34,061 nt of DNA from an uncultured Clostridia bacterium (GTDB taxonomy: Bacteria; Bacillota; Clostridia; Oscillospirales; Acutalibacteraceae). Positions 23,554 to 32,234 of this stretch are shown in pieces. Position numbers and translations under genes: made by a program. The notes under the pieces are model-generated. The model searched no databases. It saw nothing but the letters and a program-made list of their open reading frames with translations, and was not told where the DNA came from. Location of the stretch: contig CALWIH010000015.1 in assembly GCA_944380675.1 (NCBI GenBank), forward strand, positions 1-34,061, given 5' to 3'. Each line of letters starts with the position of its first letter. Positions within the stretch are counted from its first letter, which is position 1.

Positions 23554-23582
23554 AGTCTAACGCATTAGAGTCGCTTTGTCAA
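23554..23582 (-). promoter_or_regulatory. Promoter of the blaI-M56 operon
   Basis: Minus strand: a perfect TTGACA (23582-23577), a 17-base spacer and TAGACT (23559-23554). The second dyad overlaps its spacer and -10. Confidence 0.75.
23556..23569. promoter_or_regulatory. Operator dyad 2 of the blaI-like operon
   Basis: TCTAACGCATTAGA repeats the same TCTAA-N4-TTAGA dyad, centred 26 bases from the first. It overlaps the -10 box, so occupancy would block polymerase. Confidence 0.75.
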
Positions 23583-23596
23583 GGGGCTGCAGGAAG

Positions 23597-24157
23597 TTAT
23601 AGAATGGGAGTGACGGCTTCCATGAAATAATCCGCGAGCTCCTCGGGGCTCTGCCGCAGACCGCAGGCGACCCACCACTGCACCATCCCGACAAAGCTGC
23701 TCGCGATATGGTTGACGAGAAAGTCCCGCGGCGCCCGCCGCCCGCCGATGCTTTCCGGCAGCAGATAGCGGGAGGCAAACTCGTTGAGGCGGCGGCGGAA
23801 GAAGCGGAGAAACAGCTCGCCGCTCTCCCCCGTGAGCAGCTCGAGCCGCCCGCCTCCCAGGTCGAGGAGATGGTACAGGACGTGCGTCACCATGGCGCGC
23901 GGGCTGCCCGTCTCCAGCGAGAAATCATGCGTGACCTCCGCGCCGAGCTTCTCGGAAAAGACGTGGCGGAACATATCGTCGCACATTTCCCGCAGAAGAT
24001 CGTCCTTCGTCTCAAAATGGGCGTAAAAGGTCGTGCGCCCCACGTTCGCCTTGTCGATGATCTCCTGCACCGTGATTTTGGAATAGCTTTTCTGCGCGAG
24101 AAGCTCGCCGAACGCTTCAAAGATCGCCGTTCTCGTTCGCTGCTGCCGTCTGTCCAC
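23597..24157 (-). CDS. TetR-family transcriptional regulator
   Basis: A 186-residue regulator. The N-terminal TetR helix-turn-helix is clear: RTRTAIFEAFGELLAQKSYSKITVQEIIDKANVGRTTFYAHFETKDDLL in segments. The C-terminal ligand domain ends FVGMVQWWVACGLRQSPEELADYFMEAV, the TetR_C_8-like type found widely in Firmicutes. GTG 24157 is chosen because GGGAGGGG precedes it; the GTG at 24202 has no site. It is divergent from a metal P-type ATPase, and three copies of TGTTCCGTA occupy the shared intergenic region, so it probably represses the transporter and itself. Its ligand is unknown; TetR proteins usually bind organic ligands, so direct metal sensing is not assumed. Confidence 0.87.
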   Translation of the reverse strand: MDRRQQRTRTAIFEAFGELLAQKSYSKITVQEIIDKANVGRTTFYAHFETKDDLLREMCDDMFRHVFSEKLGAEVTHDFSLETGSPRAMVTHVLYHLLDLGGGRLELLTGESGELFLRFFRRRLNEFASRYLLPESIGGRRAPRDFLVNHIASSFVGMVQWWVACGLRQSPEELADYFMEAVTPIL

Positions 24158-24187
24158 GCAATCCCCTCCCGTACAAAATGCCGTCTT

Positions 24188-24197
24188 TGTTCCGTAC
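24188..24197. repeat. Copy 1 of TGTTCCGTA element
   Basis: TGTTCCGTAC lies in the leader of the tetR gene. Two further copies lie near the ATPase promoter; together they are candidate TetR binding half-sites. Confidence 0.5.
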
Positions 24198-24221
24198 CGC
24201 ACATTCAGCGTGAATTATCCG

Positions 24222-24250
24222 TTGCGCCGCAGCGTGCGCGCGGCTACAAT
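24222..24250 (+). promoter_or_regulatory. Sigma-A promoter of the P-type ATPase
   Basis: TTGCGC (24222-24227), a 17-base spacer and TACAAT (24245-24250), about 100 bases before ATG 24354. Confidence 0.65.
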
Positions 24251-24264
24251 AAAACCGAACAAAC

Positions 24265-24274
24265 TGTTCCGTAG
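24265..24274. repeat. Copy 2 of TGTTCCGTA element, within an imperfect dyad
   Basis: TGTTCCGTAG lies just past the predicted start site of the ATPase transcript. With the preceding ACCGAACA it forms an inverted repeat matching at 7 of 8 positions around a three-base centre. Confidence 0.55.
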
Positions 24275-24283
24275 CGGATTTTC

Positions 24284-24293
24284 TGTTCCGTAC
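24284..24293. repeat. Copy 3 of TGTTCCGTA element
   Basis: TGTTCCGTAC is a direct repeat of copy 2, 19 bases further into the ATPase leader. Confidence 0.5.
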
Positions 24294-24353
24294 TTTATTA
24301 TACCGCGCCGCGGCGGGAAGGGCAAGACCGGCGGCGCAGTCGGAGGGATTGCA

Positions 24354-26222
<1,869 letters not shown>

Positions 26223-26224
26223 CG

Positions 26225-26258
26225 AAACGGGCGGACGCCGCGGCGTCCGCCCGTTTTT
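26225..26258. terminator. Bidirectional terminator, 16-bp perfect palindrome
   Basis: AAACGGGCGGACGCCG (26225-26240) is followed directly by its exact reverse complement (26241-26256) and then TT. It separates the convergent ATPase and deacetylase genes. Confidence 0.85.
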
Positions 26259-26263
26259 AGGTT

Positions 26264-27064
26264 TCATAGGAACAGCTCCCTGAGATCGCCGAAGGAGTAG
26301 CCGAGCGCCTCCCAGCGCGTGAGAAGCTCGTCGAGAATCTCGCAGTTCGTCTTCGAGGTGCTGTGGAGCAGAACGACAGCGCCGGGATGGATGCGGGGAA
26401 TGAGCTTCTCGAACGCCTGCTCCGCGGTGGGCTGATTGTCCTGATACCAGTCGACGTAGGCAAGGCTCCAGAAGGCGGTATGGTAGCCGAGCTCCTGCGC
26501 CATTTGGAGGTTCGTCTCGCTGAACTTCCCCTGCGGAGGACGGTAGATCCTCTCCATCTCCTCCCCGGTGATCGCCTGATACGACGCGCGGACGCTCTCA
26601 AGCTCCTCGCGGAAGGAATCCAGGTCGGCGATCTTTGACATATCATAGTGATGGTAGGTATGGTTTCCGACGAGATGCCCCTCCTCCGCCATGCGCCGGA
26701 CGAGGTCGGGACTCGTCTCGAGGTAATTCCCGACGACGAAGAAGGCGGCCTTCACGCCGTGCTTCGCGAGGGTGTCGAGGATGGAGGCGGTGTAGCCCGC
26801 CTCGTAGCCGGCGTCGAAGGTCAGGTAGATGGTCTTCTGCGAGGTGTCGCCGACGTACGCCGCGCCGAACTCCGCGAGATATTCGGCCGACGCGTTGCCG
26901 ACGGGCGCTTCCCCCTCCTGCCGGAAGCTCAGCCCCCAGTTTTCGTCGGCCTGCGCGGACGCGGGCACGGCGCTCAGGCCGCGGACGCCCGCGGCGCAGA
27001 CGGCAATCGCCAGCGCGGCCGCCGCGGCGGCGAGGATGTGGCGTCTTCGGATGATGGCAAACAT
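26264..27064 (-). CDS. pdaA: PdaA-like polysaccharide deacetylase (muramic delta-lactam type)
   Basis: A 266-residue exported enzyme with an N-terminal hydrophobic signal (about 9-28). The NodB domain shows motif 1 LTFDAGYEAGYT (Asp84), motif 2 NHTYHHYD with His135 and His139, motif 3 RPPQG (175-179) and motif 5 LLHSTSK (His234). The leader ENWGLSF and the GYEAGYT variant of motif 1 are specific to the PdaA branch, which removes acetyl groups from MurNAc on the way to muramic-delta-lactam in spore cortex. That supports a spore-forming lifestyle. GGGAGG precedes ATG 27064. It is divergent from a Crp/Fnr regulator. General peptidoglycan deacetylation is the alternative role. Confidence 0.87.
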   Translation of the reverse strand: MFAIIRRRHILAAAAAALAIAVCAAGVRGLSAVPASAQADENWGLSFRQEGEAPVGNASAEYLAEFGAAYVGDTSQKTIYLTFDAGYEAGYTASILDTLAKHGVKAAFFVVGNYLETSPDLVRRMAEEGHLVGNHTYHHYDMSKIADLDSFREELESVRASYQAITGEEMERIYRPPQGKFSETNLQMAQELGYHTAFWSLAYVDWYQDNQPTAEQAFEKLIPRIHPGAVVLLHSTSKTNCEILDELLTRWEALGYSFGDLRELFL

Positions 27065-27130
27065 TCTTCCCTCCCCCTTCCTTCTCCAAGCGTATGCGCT
27101 GGGATCGTTCGCTATGCCGAAAAAGCGCTC

Positions 27131-27159
27131 TTGCAGGAAAAGGCGGCTCGTGGTATGAT
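27131..27159 (+). promoter_or_regulatory. Sigma-A promoter of the Crp/Fnr regulator gene
   Basis: TTGCAG (27131-27136), a 17-base spacer and TATGAT (27154-27159), about 55 bases before ATG 27214. Confidence 0.7.
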
Positions 27160-27213
27160 GGGAAAAGCCTCTCCCGCACAGGGAGAAAAATTGCGAAAGG
27201 GATGAGAAGACAC

Positions 27214-27882
27214 ATGGAGCTCAGGGAGTTGTTTCCGGTCTGGAATCAGCTGACGGAGTCGCAGCGGAGTGAGCTGCAGAACGCGGCTGTTCTGCGGCGC
27301 TTCAAAAAAGGAGCGCGCCTGCACGGCGGAAGCGCGGACTGCGTCGGGCTGCTGCTCGTCTCGTCCGGCGTGCTGCGCGTCTTCATCTCCTCCGACGAGG
27401 GCAGGGAAATCACGCTCTACCGGTTGTTTGAGCGCGATATGTGCCTCTTTTCCGCCTCGTGTATGCTGCACAGCATCCAGTTTGAGCTGTACGTCGAGGC
27501 GCAGGAGGACGCGGAGGTTTATCTCATCCCGCCGATGACGTACAAAAAGCTGACGAGCGAATCCCTCGCGGCGGCGAACTACACGAATGAGCTGATGGCG
27601 TCGCGGTTTTCCGACGTGATGTTCCTGCTCGACCAGATTCTCAACCGGAGCTTCGACGCGCGGCTCGCCGCTCTCCTGCTGGAGGAAAGCTCCATCGCGC
27701 AGTCAAACGAGCTGCATCTCACGCACGATCAGATTGCGCGTCATCTCGGCAGCGCGCGGGAGGTCGTCACGCGGATGCTGCGCCATTTTCAGGCGGAGGG
27801 GCTCGCGGAGACGGGCCGCGGCGTCGTCCTCATCCGGGACGCCGCCCGTCTGGAACGGCTGGCCGGGGCGGCGCAGCGGTAA
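27214..27882 (+). CDS. Crp/Fnr family transcriptional regulator
   Basis: A 222-residue regulator with a cyclic-nucleotide-binding-like beta-roll (about 15-120), a dimer helix, and a C-terminal winged helix with LTHDQIARHLGSAREVVTRMLRHFQAEGL (about 170-198). The N-terminal four-cysteine FNR cluster is absent. Instead two cysteines sit in the effector pocket segment ERDMCLFSASCMLHSIQFE, a pattern seen in clostridial Crp/Fnr proteins and possibly redox-sensitive. The cAMP-binding arginine-serine signature of Crp is not evident. ATG 27214 is used; ATG 27202 abuts the AAAGGG site. Effector and targets are unknown. It is monocistronic, between its promoter and a terminator. Confidence 0.85.
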   Translation: MELRELFPVWNQLTESQRSELQNAAVLRRFKKGARLHGGSADCVGLLLVSSGVLRVFISSDEGREITLYRLFERDMCLFSASCMLHSIQFELYVEAQEDAEVYLIPPMTYKKLTSESLAAANYTNELMASRFSDVMFLLDQILNRSFDARLAALLLEESSIAQSNELHLTHDQIARHLGSAREVVTRMLRHFQAEGLAETGRGVVLIRDAARLERLAGAAQR

Positions 27883-27942
27883 GCTGCCGCGTCCGGTGCA
27901 AATCAGAGGAGGCCGTCGGAACAGAAATCCGAACAGAACACA

Positions 27943-27975
27943 AAAAAGGATCGCCCGACGCAGGCGATCCTTTTT
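27943..27975. terminator. Bidirectional terminator
   Basis: AAAAAGGATCGCC (27943-27955) pairs perfectly with GGCGATCCTTTTT (27963-27975) around a seven-base loop, with A and T runs built into the arms. It ends both the Crp/Fnr and the ribokinase transcripts. Confidence 0.88.
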
Positions 27976-27993
27976 ATATGCGAAGATACTCCC

Positions 27994-28890
27994 TCACGCC
28001 TTCCCCGCCGCGAGCGCGCGCTCCACCTCGTCGAGGCCGGGGATGGACGGAGCCGCGCCGGAGCGGGAGACGGCGATGGAAGAGGCCATCGCTGCGCGGC
28101 GCAGGCAGTCGGGAACGCTTTTCCCCGCGAGAAGCGCGGCGAGGAAAAAGCCGGTGAAGGTGTCGCCCGCCGCCGTCGTGTCTACCGCGCGGACGGGGAA
28201 AATTCCCTGCTCGACCCGCACGCCGTCCGCGAGGCAGACGGAGCCTTTTTCGCCGAGCGTCAGCACGAGCATCGCGCCGGGAAATTTCGCGTGCAGGGCG
28301 TCGAGAACGCGGGACACATCCTCCTCGCCGGTCAGAAACGCGCCTTCGTGCTCGTTGAGCACGAAGCAGTCGACGAGCTCAAGCGGAAGCGGGAGAAGGC
28401 TCTCGTCCGCAGGCGAGGGGTTGAGCACGACCTTCATGCCGCGCGCCTTCGCCCTTCGCATCGCGCCGGCGGCGTTGTCGAGCTCGTTCTGCAGGAGCAG
28501 CGCGTCGCCCTCGCCGAAGCGGGAGAAAATCTCGTCGAGATACGCGTCCGTGATCCGCAGCCCGTCGTGCGCGTAGAAAAGGATGCAGTTGCGTCCGTTC
28601 CTGTCGACCTGAATGACGGTGTGGGACGACGGGCCGGGCACCTCGCGCACCAGCCCCGTGCTGACGCCGTTCTCCTCGAGCACGGCGCGCAGCGGGGCGC
28701 CGTCCTCGCCGAGCAGGCCGGCGTGCCAGACGGGCGCGCCCGCCTTTGAGAGGGCGATGGACTGGTTGAGTCCCTTGCCGCCGCAGCAGACGTCCCGGGA
28801 CAGGGCGCTGACCGTCTCCCCCGCTTTGACAAAATCCTGCACGCCGTAGACGTAATCGAGATTCATGGATCCAAGACATAAGATTCGCAT
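27994..28890 (-). CDS. rbsK: Ribokinase (PfkB family sugar kinase)
   Basis: A 298-residue kinase. The N-terminal GSMNLDYVYGV segment, the GGKGLNQSIAL motif (37-47) and the C-terminal DTTAAGDTFTGFF (237-249) with catalytic-base Asp243 identify the PfkB fold and point to ribokinase, which phosphorylates ribose at O5. Usual ribokinases have a closely similar GGKGANQA. No ribose transporter (rbsABC) or RbsD is adjacent, so the substrate could be another pentose or a nucleoside-derived sugar. GGGAGG precedes ATG 28890. It is the last gene after cysK and a two-component system, with a gap of only 43 bases to the kinase gene, and ends at a terminator. Confidence 0.85.
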   Translation of the reverse strand: MRILCLGSMNLDYVYGVQDFVKAGETVSALSRDVCCGGKGLNQSIALSKAGAPVWHAGLLGEDGAPLRAVLEENGVSTGLVREVPGPSSHTVIQVDRNGRNCILFYAHDGLRITDAYLDEIFSRFGEGDALLLQNELDNAAGAMRRAKARGMKVVLNPSPADESLLPLPLELVDCFVLNEHEGAFLTGEEDVSRVLDALHAKFPGAMLVLTLGEKGSVCLADGVRVEQGIFPVRAVDTTAAGDTFTGFFLAALLAGKSVPDCLRRAAMASSIAVSRSGAAPSIPGLDEVERALAAGKA

Positions 28891-28933
28891 GGCTGTTTCC
28901 TCCCTTGCTCCGCCGGTTCGGAGCAGCATTCTG

Positions 28934-30403
28934 TTATCGTTCCGTGTCGTCCGGCTTTACGGTCTCCAGCTCGAACCAGAAGGTCGAGCCTGCGCCCTCC
29001 CGGCTCTGCACGCCGTACTCGCCGCCGTGCATATCGAGAATCATTTTGACAATCGACAGCCCGAGTCCCGTGCCGACCTGCGCCCGCTTGTGCGCCTTGT
29101 CAACCTTATAGTAGCGCTCCCAGATGTCGTTCAGCTTATCGGACGGGATGCCCTCCCCGGTATCGGTGACGGAGACGCGCACCTTGCCGTCTGACTCCGT
29201 CTGGCGGAGGATGACGGACTTGTCCGGCCCCGTGTACGTCAGCGCGTTGTTGACGAGATTGTACACAACCTGGGAAATCTTAAGCTCGTCCGCGTCGACA
29301 AAGACGTCGCGCTCCGCGTAAAACGCAATATGGTAATCCGTCAGCTTCGAGTAGCGCAGCAGGATGCCGCGGACGCTCTCCGTGAGGTTAAACACGCTGC
29401 GCTCAAGCTGCACGACGCCGGCCTGCAGCTTTGAGAGGTCGAGAACGTCGTTGACGAGCGTCGTCATGCGGGTGGCCTCGTCGATGATGATCTGCACGTT
29501 CTCCGGCGTGTTCTCGCCGGGCAGGTCGCGCATAACCTCGGCGTAGCCGGTGATGAGCGTCAGCGGCGTGCGCAGATCGTGCGAGATGTTCGCGACGAGA
29601 TCCCGCTGGAGCTGCTCCGTCTTGGAGAGCTCGCGCGCCGCATAGTTGAGCGTGTCGGAGAGCTCATGCACCTCGCGGTAGCCCTCGCCCTCGAAGTTGA
29701 CGCCGTAATCGCCGGACGCGAGCGCCTTGGCGGCGGAGTTGAGCGATTCAATCGGCCTGCCGATCTTGCGGGCCAGAACAAAGGCGAGCAGCAGCCCGAG
29801 CAGGAGCATGATGGCCGTCACCGTCAAGAGCTGAATGCGCAGCGTCTCGACCGTCGCGCCGACAGGGGATATCATGGAATTGAGCAGGACAAGCAGCTGC
29901 TTGCCGTCTGCGCGCGTCACGAGCTGCGCGTATATCATCACCTCGGGGCTCTCCTCGGCGAACGTTATCGTCTCCCCGCCGCCGGGCAGGAGGATGGTCT
30001 GCCGCACCTCCTGCGGGAAGCGCTCAAAGTAGGAGCCGCCGTTCTGCGCCGTCAGCGTGTAGACCATCGCGAGATCCCAGGAGTTGAGGCGGTGGATGAT
30101 GCAGTTCGGCACGGCGTTCTCCGAGTAGAGGCGGCTGCCCTGCCCGTCGCAGATGATGATGCAGATCTGGTTGTTGAGCGCGATGCGCTGCAGCTCGTCC
30201 TGCAGCGAGGCGGAGTCAATCCGCCCGCACACGTCCTGCGCGGCGGTCTTGATCTCGTTGACCTTGATCGCCTTGTAGAAGGTGTCGAGAAAGACGACCT
30301 GAAAGACCCAGAGCAGGACAAGAATGACGGCCGTGAATACGGCGAAGCCGCCGAAGACCTTCCACTGCACGCCGGGCGCGCGCCGCTCCTCCTTAGGCTT
30401 CAA
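28934..30403 (-). CDS. Sensor histidine kinase with extracytoplasmic sensor domain
   Basis: A 489-residue membrane kinase. TM1 (about 17-39), an extracytoplasmic sensor (about 40-187), TM2 (about 188-211), HAMP (212-262), HisKA with phospho-acceptor His275 in NISHDLRTPLT, and a HATPase domain with N-box (Asn382-Asn386), G1 DTGEGI (414-419) and G2 GTGLGLS (444-450). It phosphorylates the response regulator encoded just upstream. The TTG at 30403 overlaps the regulator's last codons by 11 bases and has a GTGGGG-like site; an AAGGAGG lies just inside the frame, so a downstream GTG (30370) is an alternative. The sensed signal is not deducible. Confidence 0.9.
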   Translation of the reverse strand: MKPKEERRAPGVQWKVFGGFAVFTAVILVLLWVFQVVFLDTFYKAIKVNEIKTAAQDVCGRIDSASLQDELQRIALNNQICIIICDGQGSRLYSENAVPNCIIHRLNSWDLAMVYTLTAQNGGSYFERFPQEVRQTILLPGGGETITFAEESPEVMIYAQLVTRADGKQLLVLLNSMISPVGATVETLRIQLLTVTAIMLLLGLLLAFVLARKIGRPIESLNSAAKALASGDYGVNFEGEGYREVHELSDTLNYAARELSKTEQLQRDLVANISHDLRTPLTLITGYAEVMRDLPGENTPENVQIIIDEATRMTTLVNDVLDLSKLQAGVVQLERSVFNLTESVRGILLRYSKLTDYHIAFYAERDVFVDADELKISQVVYNLVNNALTYTGPDKSVILRQTESDGKVRVSVTDTGEGIPSDKLNDIWERYYKVDKAHKRAQVGTGLGLSIVKMILDMHGGEYGVQSREGAGSTFWFELETVKPDDTER

Positions 30404-31073
30404 ACCGATACCCCACGCCGCGAAGCGTCACGATGAATTTGCTGTAGGGGCCGAGGCTCCTGCGCAGCAGCTTGATGTGCGTGTCGAGCGTCCTGTCGTC
30501 GCCGTAAAAATCGTATCCCCAGACGTTCGTGATGAGCTTTTCGCGCGTGAGGGCGATATTGCGGTTGTTGACCATGTAGAACAGCAGATCGTACTCCTTC
30601 GGGGAAAGCTCCGCCTTCTTTCCGTCCACCGTGACGATGCGCCCCGTGAAATCGATGGTCAGCCCCTCGAAGCGGACAATCTCCTTGGGCTGCTCCTCCG
30701 GAGCGGGGCGCACGCGCTTCAAAATCGCGTTGATGCGCATCATCAGTTCCTTCGGCGAAAAGGGCTTGACGACGTAATCATCGACGCCGAGCTCAAAGCC
30801 GTGGATCTTGTCGTACTCCTCTCCGCGCGCCGAGAGCATCAGCACGGGAGCCTGGCAGTATTTGCGCAGCTCCTTGACGGCGGAAAAGCCGTCGAGCTCC
30901 GGCATCATCACGTCCATGATGATGATGTCGTAATCGTTCGGATGCAGGCGGCACATCTCGACGGCCTGCATTCCGTCCTCCGCCTCGAAGACGACGTTGC
31001 CCTCGAAAACGGCGTATTTCTTGATGAGACTCCTGATGTTCTCCTCGTCGTCGACCACAAGAATCTGGTACAT
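30393..31073 (-). CDS. OmpR/PhoB-family response regulator
   Basis: A 226-residue regulator. The receiver domain (1-118) has the acidic pair Asp8-Asp9, phospho-acceptor Asp54 in IIMDVMMP, Ser81 at the switch position and Lys103 in VVKPFSP. The C-terminal winged helix (about 130-226) includes LSPKEYDLLFYMVNN and the recognition segment DDRTLDTHIKLLRRSLG, ending in GVGYRFE. GGGAGG precedes ATG 31073. It is co-transcribed with its kinase (overlapping) and begins 29 bases after cysK, with no terminator or promoter between. A regulon cannot be assigned from sequence. Confidence 0.93.
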   Translation of the reverse strand: MYQILVVDDEENIRSLIKKYAVFEGNVVFEAEDGMQAVEMCRLHPNDYDIIIMDVMMPELDGFSAVKELRKYCQAPVLMLSARGEEYDKIHGFELGVDDYVVKPFSPKELMMRINAILKRVRPAPEEQPKEIVRFEGLTIDFTGRIVTVDGKKAELSPKEYDLLFYMVNNRNIALTREKLITNVWGYDFYGDDRTLDTHIKLLRRSLGPYSKFIVTLRGVGYRFEA

Positions 31074-31102
31074 TCGCGCTTCCTCCCTTCCGGGGCAGAT
31101 GC

Positions 31103-32032
31103 TCAGTCGTCGTAAATGCCGGTGGAGAGGTAGCGCTCTCCCGTATCGGGCAGAAGGACGACAATGCGTTTGCCCTCGTTCTCCGGCTTCTCCGCCACGC
31201 GCGCGGCGGCCCAGACGGCAGCGCCGGAGGAAATTCCGACGAGCAGGCCGTCCTTCCGCGCGAGCTCCTTCGCCGTTGCGATCGCGGCCTCGTCCGGGAC
31301 GCGGACAATCTCGTCGAGGAGGGACAGATCGAGAATCTCGGGGACAAAGCCCGCGCCGATTCCCTGAATTTTGTGCGGGCCGGCCTTGCCGCCCGAGAGA
31401 ACGGGCGAGCGCTCCGGCTCCGCCGCCACGAGGCGCACCGCCGGGTTGTGCGCGCGCAGTCCCCGGCCCACGCCGGTGACGGTGCCGCCCGTCCCCGCCG
31501 CGGAGACGAAAATGTCGACCGCGCCGTCCGTATCGCGCCAGATTTCCTCCGCCGTCGTGCGGCGGTGCGCGTCCGGATTCGCCGGGTTGGAGAACTGACC
31601 CGGCACATACGCGCCGGGAATCTGCGCGGCGAGCTCCTCCGCCTTCGCAATCGCCCCGGCCATCCCCTTCGCGCCCTCGGTCAGGACGACCTCGGCGCCG
31701 AGCGCGGAGGCAAGGCGGCGGCGCTCAAGGCTCATTGTATCGGGCATGGTGAGAATCATGCGGTAGCCGCGCACGGCGGCCACAAAGGCCAGGCCGACGC
31801 CGGTGTTGCCGCTCGTCGGCTCGATGATCGTCCCGCCCGGCTGCAGCAGGCCGCGGCGCTCCGCGTCCTCCACCATGGCGAGGGCGACGCGGTCCTTCGC
31901 GGAGGAAAGCGGATTGAAATATTCCAGCTTGGCGATGAGAGAAGCTCTGAGTCCGTGGCGCTTCCCATATGCGCCCAATTCCAGCAGCGGGGTGTTTCCC
32001 ACCAGCTGCGTCAAATCCTTTGCGATGTTCAC
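31103..32032 (-). CDS. cysK: Cysteine synthase A (O-acetylserine sulfhydrylase)
   Basis: A 309-residue PLP enzyme of fold type II that makes cysteine from O-acetylserine and sulfide. The cofactor lysine is Lys46 in [16 protein letters not shown] (72-78) is the substrate loop; AGTGGTVTG binds the PLP phosphate; and the C-terminal [15 protein letters not shown] is diagnostic of CysK. The length is typical. Translation starts at GTG 32032, eight bases after AAGGGAG. It has a good promoter and a ~70-base leader that shows no T-box or SAM riboswitch architecture. It is the first gene of an apparent transcript continuing into the two-component system and ribokinase. Confidence 0.93.
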   Translation of the reverse strand: MNIAKDLTQLVGNTPLLELGAYGKRHGLRASLIAKLEYFNPLSSAKDRVALAMVEDAERRGLLQPGGTIIEPTSGNTGVGLAFVAAVRGYRMILTMPDTMSLERRRLASALGAEVVLTEGAKGMAGAIAKAEELAAQIPGAYVPGQFSNPANPDAHRRTTAEEIWRDTDGAVDIFVSAAGTGGTVTGVGRGLRAHNPAVRLVAAEPERSPVLSGGKAGPHKIQGIGAGFVPEILDLSLLDEIVRVPDEAAIATAKELARKDGLLVGISSGAAVWAAARVAEKPENEGKRIVVLLPDTGERYLSTGIYDD

Positions 32033-32111
32033 GTTGTGTGTGCTCCCTTCTGATTCCGGGCTGCCCCGGCGTGTTACTGTTATCCTGCTCGAGGGAACGG
32101 GATTTTATTTC

Positions 32112-32141
32112 ATCATAGCATAAAAGTCCCGCTTTCCGCAA
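32112..32141 (-). promoter_or_regulatory. Sigma-A promoter of the cysK-led operon
   Basis: Minus strand: TTGCGG (32141-32136), an 18-base spacer and TATGAT (32117-32112). Confidence 0.65.
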
Positions 32142-32172
32142 GAAACAATCCGTGAACGGAATGAGACGGCAG

Positions 32173-32216
32173 AAAAAAGCAGACAGGACTCCGGATTTCT
32201 CCGGCTTCCTGCCTGC
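32173..32216 (-). terminator. Intrinsic terminator of the CDF transporter gene
   Basis: On the leftward transcript GCAGGCAGGA...CCGGA (32216 onward) pairs with TCCGG...TCCTGTCTGC (to 32179), with small mismatches, followed by a clean TTTTTT (32178-32173). Confidence 0.85.
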
Positions 32217-32234
32217 GGCGCGGCGCGGGATGGT

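Noticed and set aside
32033-32111. T-box or SAM riboswitch in the cysK leader
   Set aside because: The leader is only about 70 bases and holds one small CCGGG/CCCGG stem; conserved T-box or S-box elements were not found.
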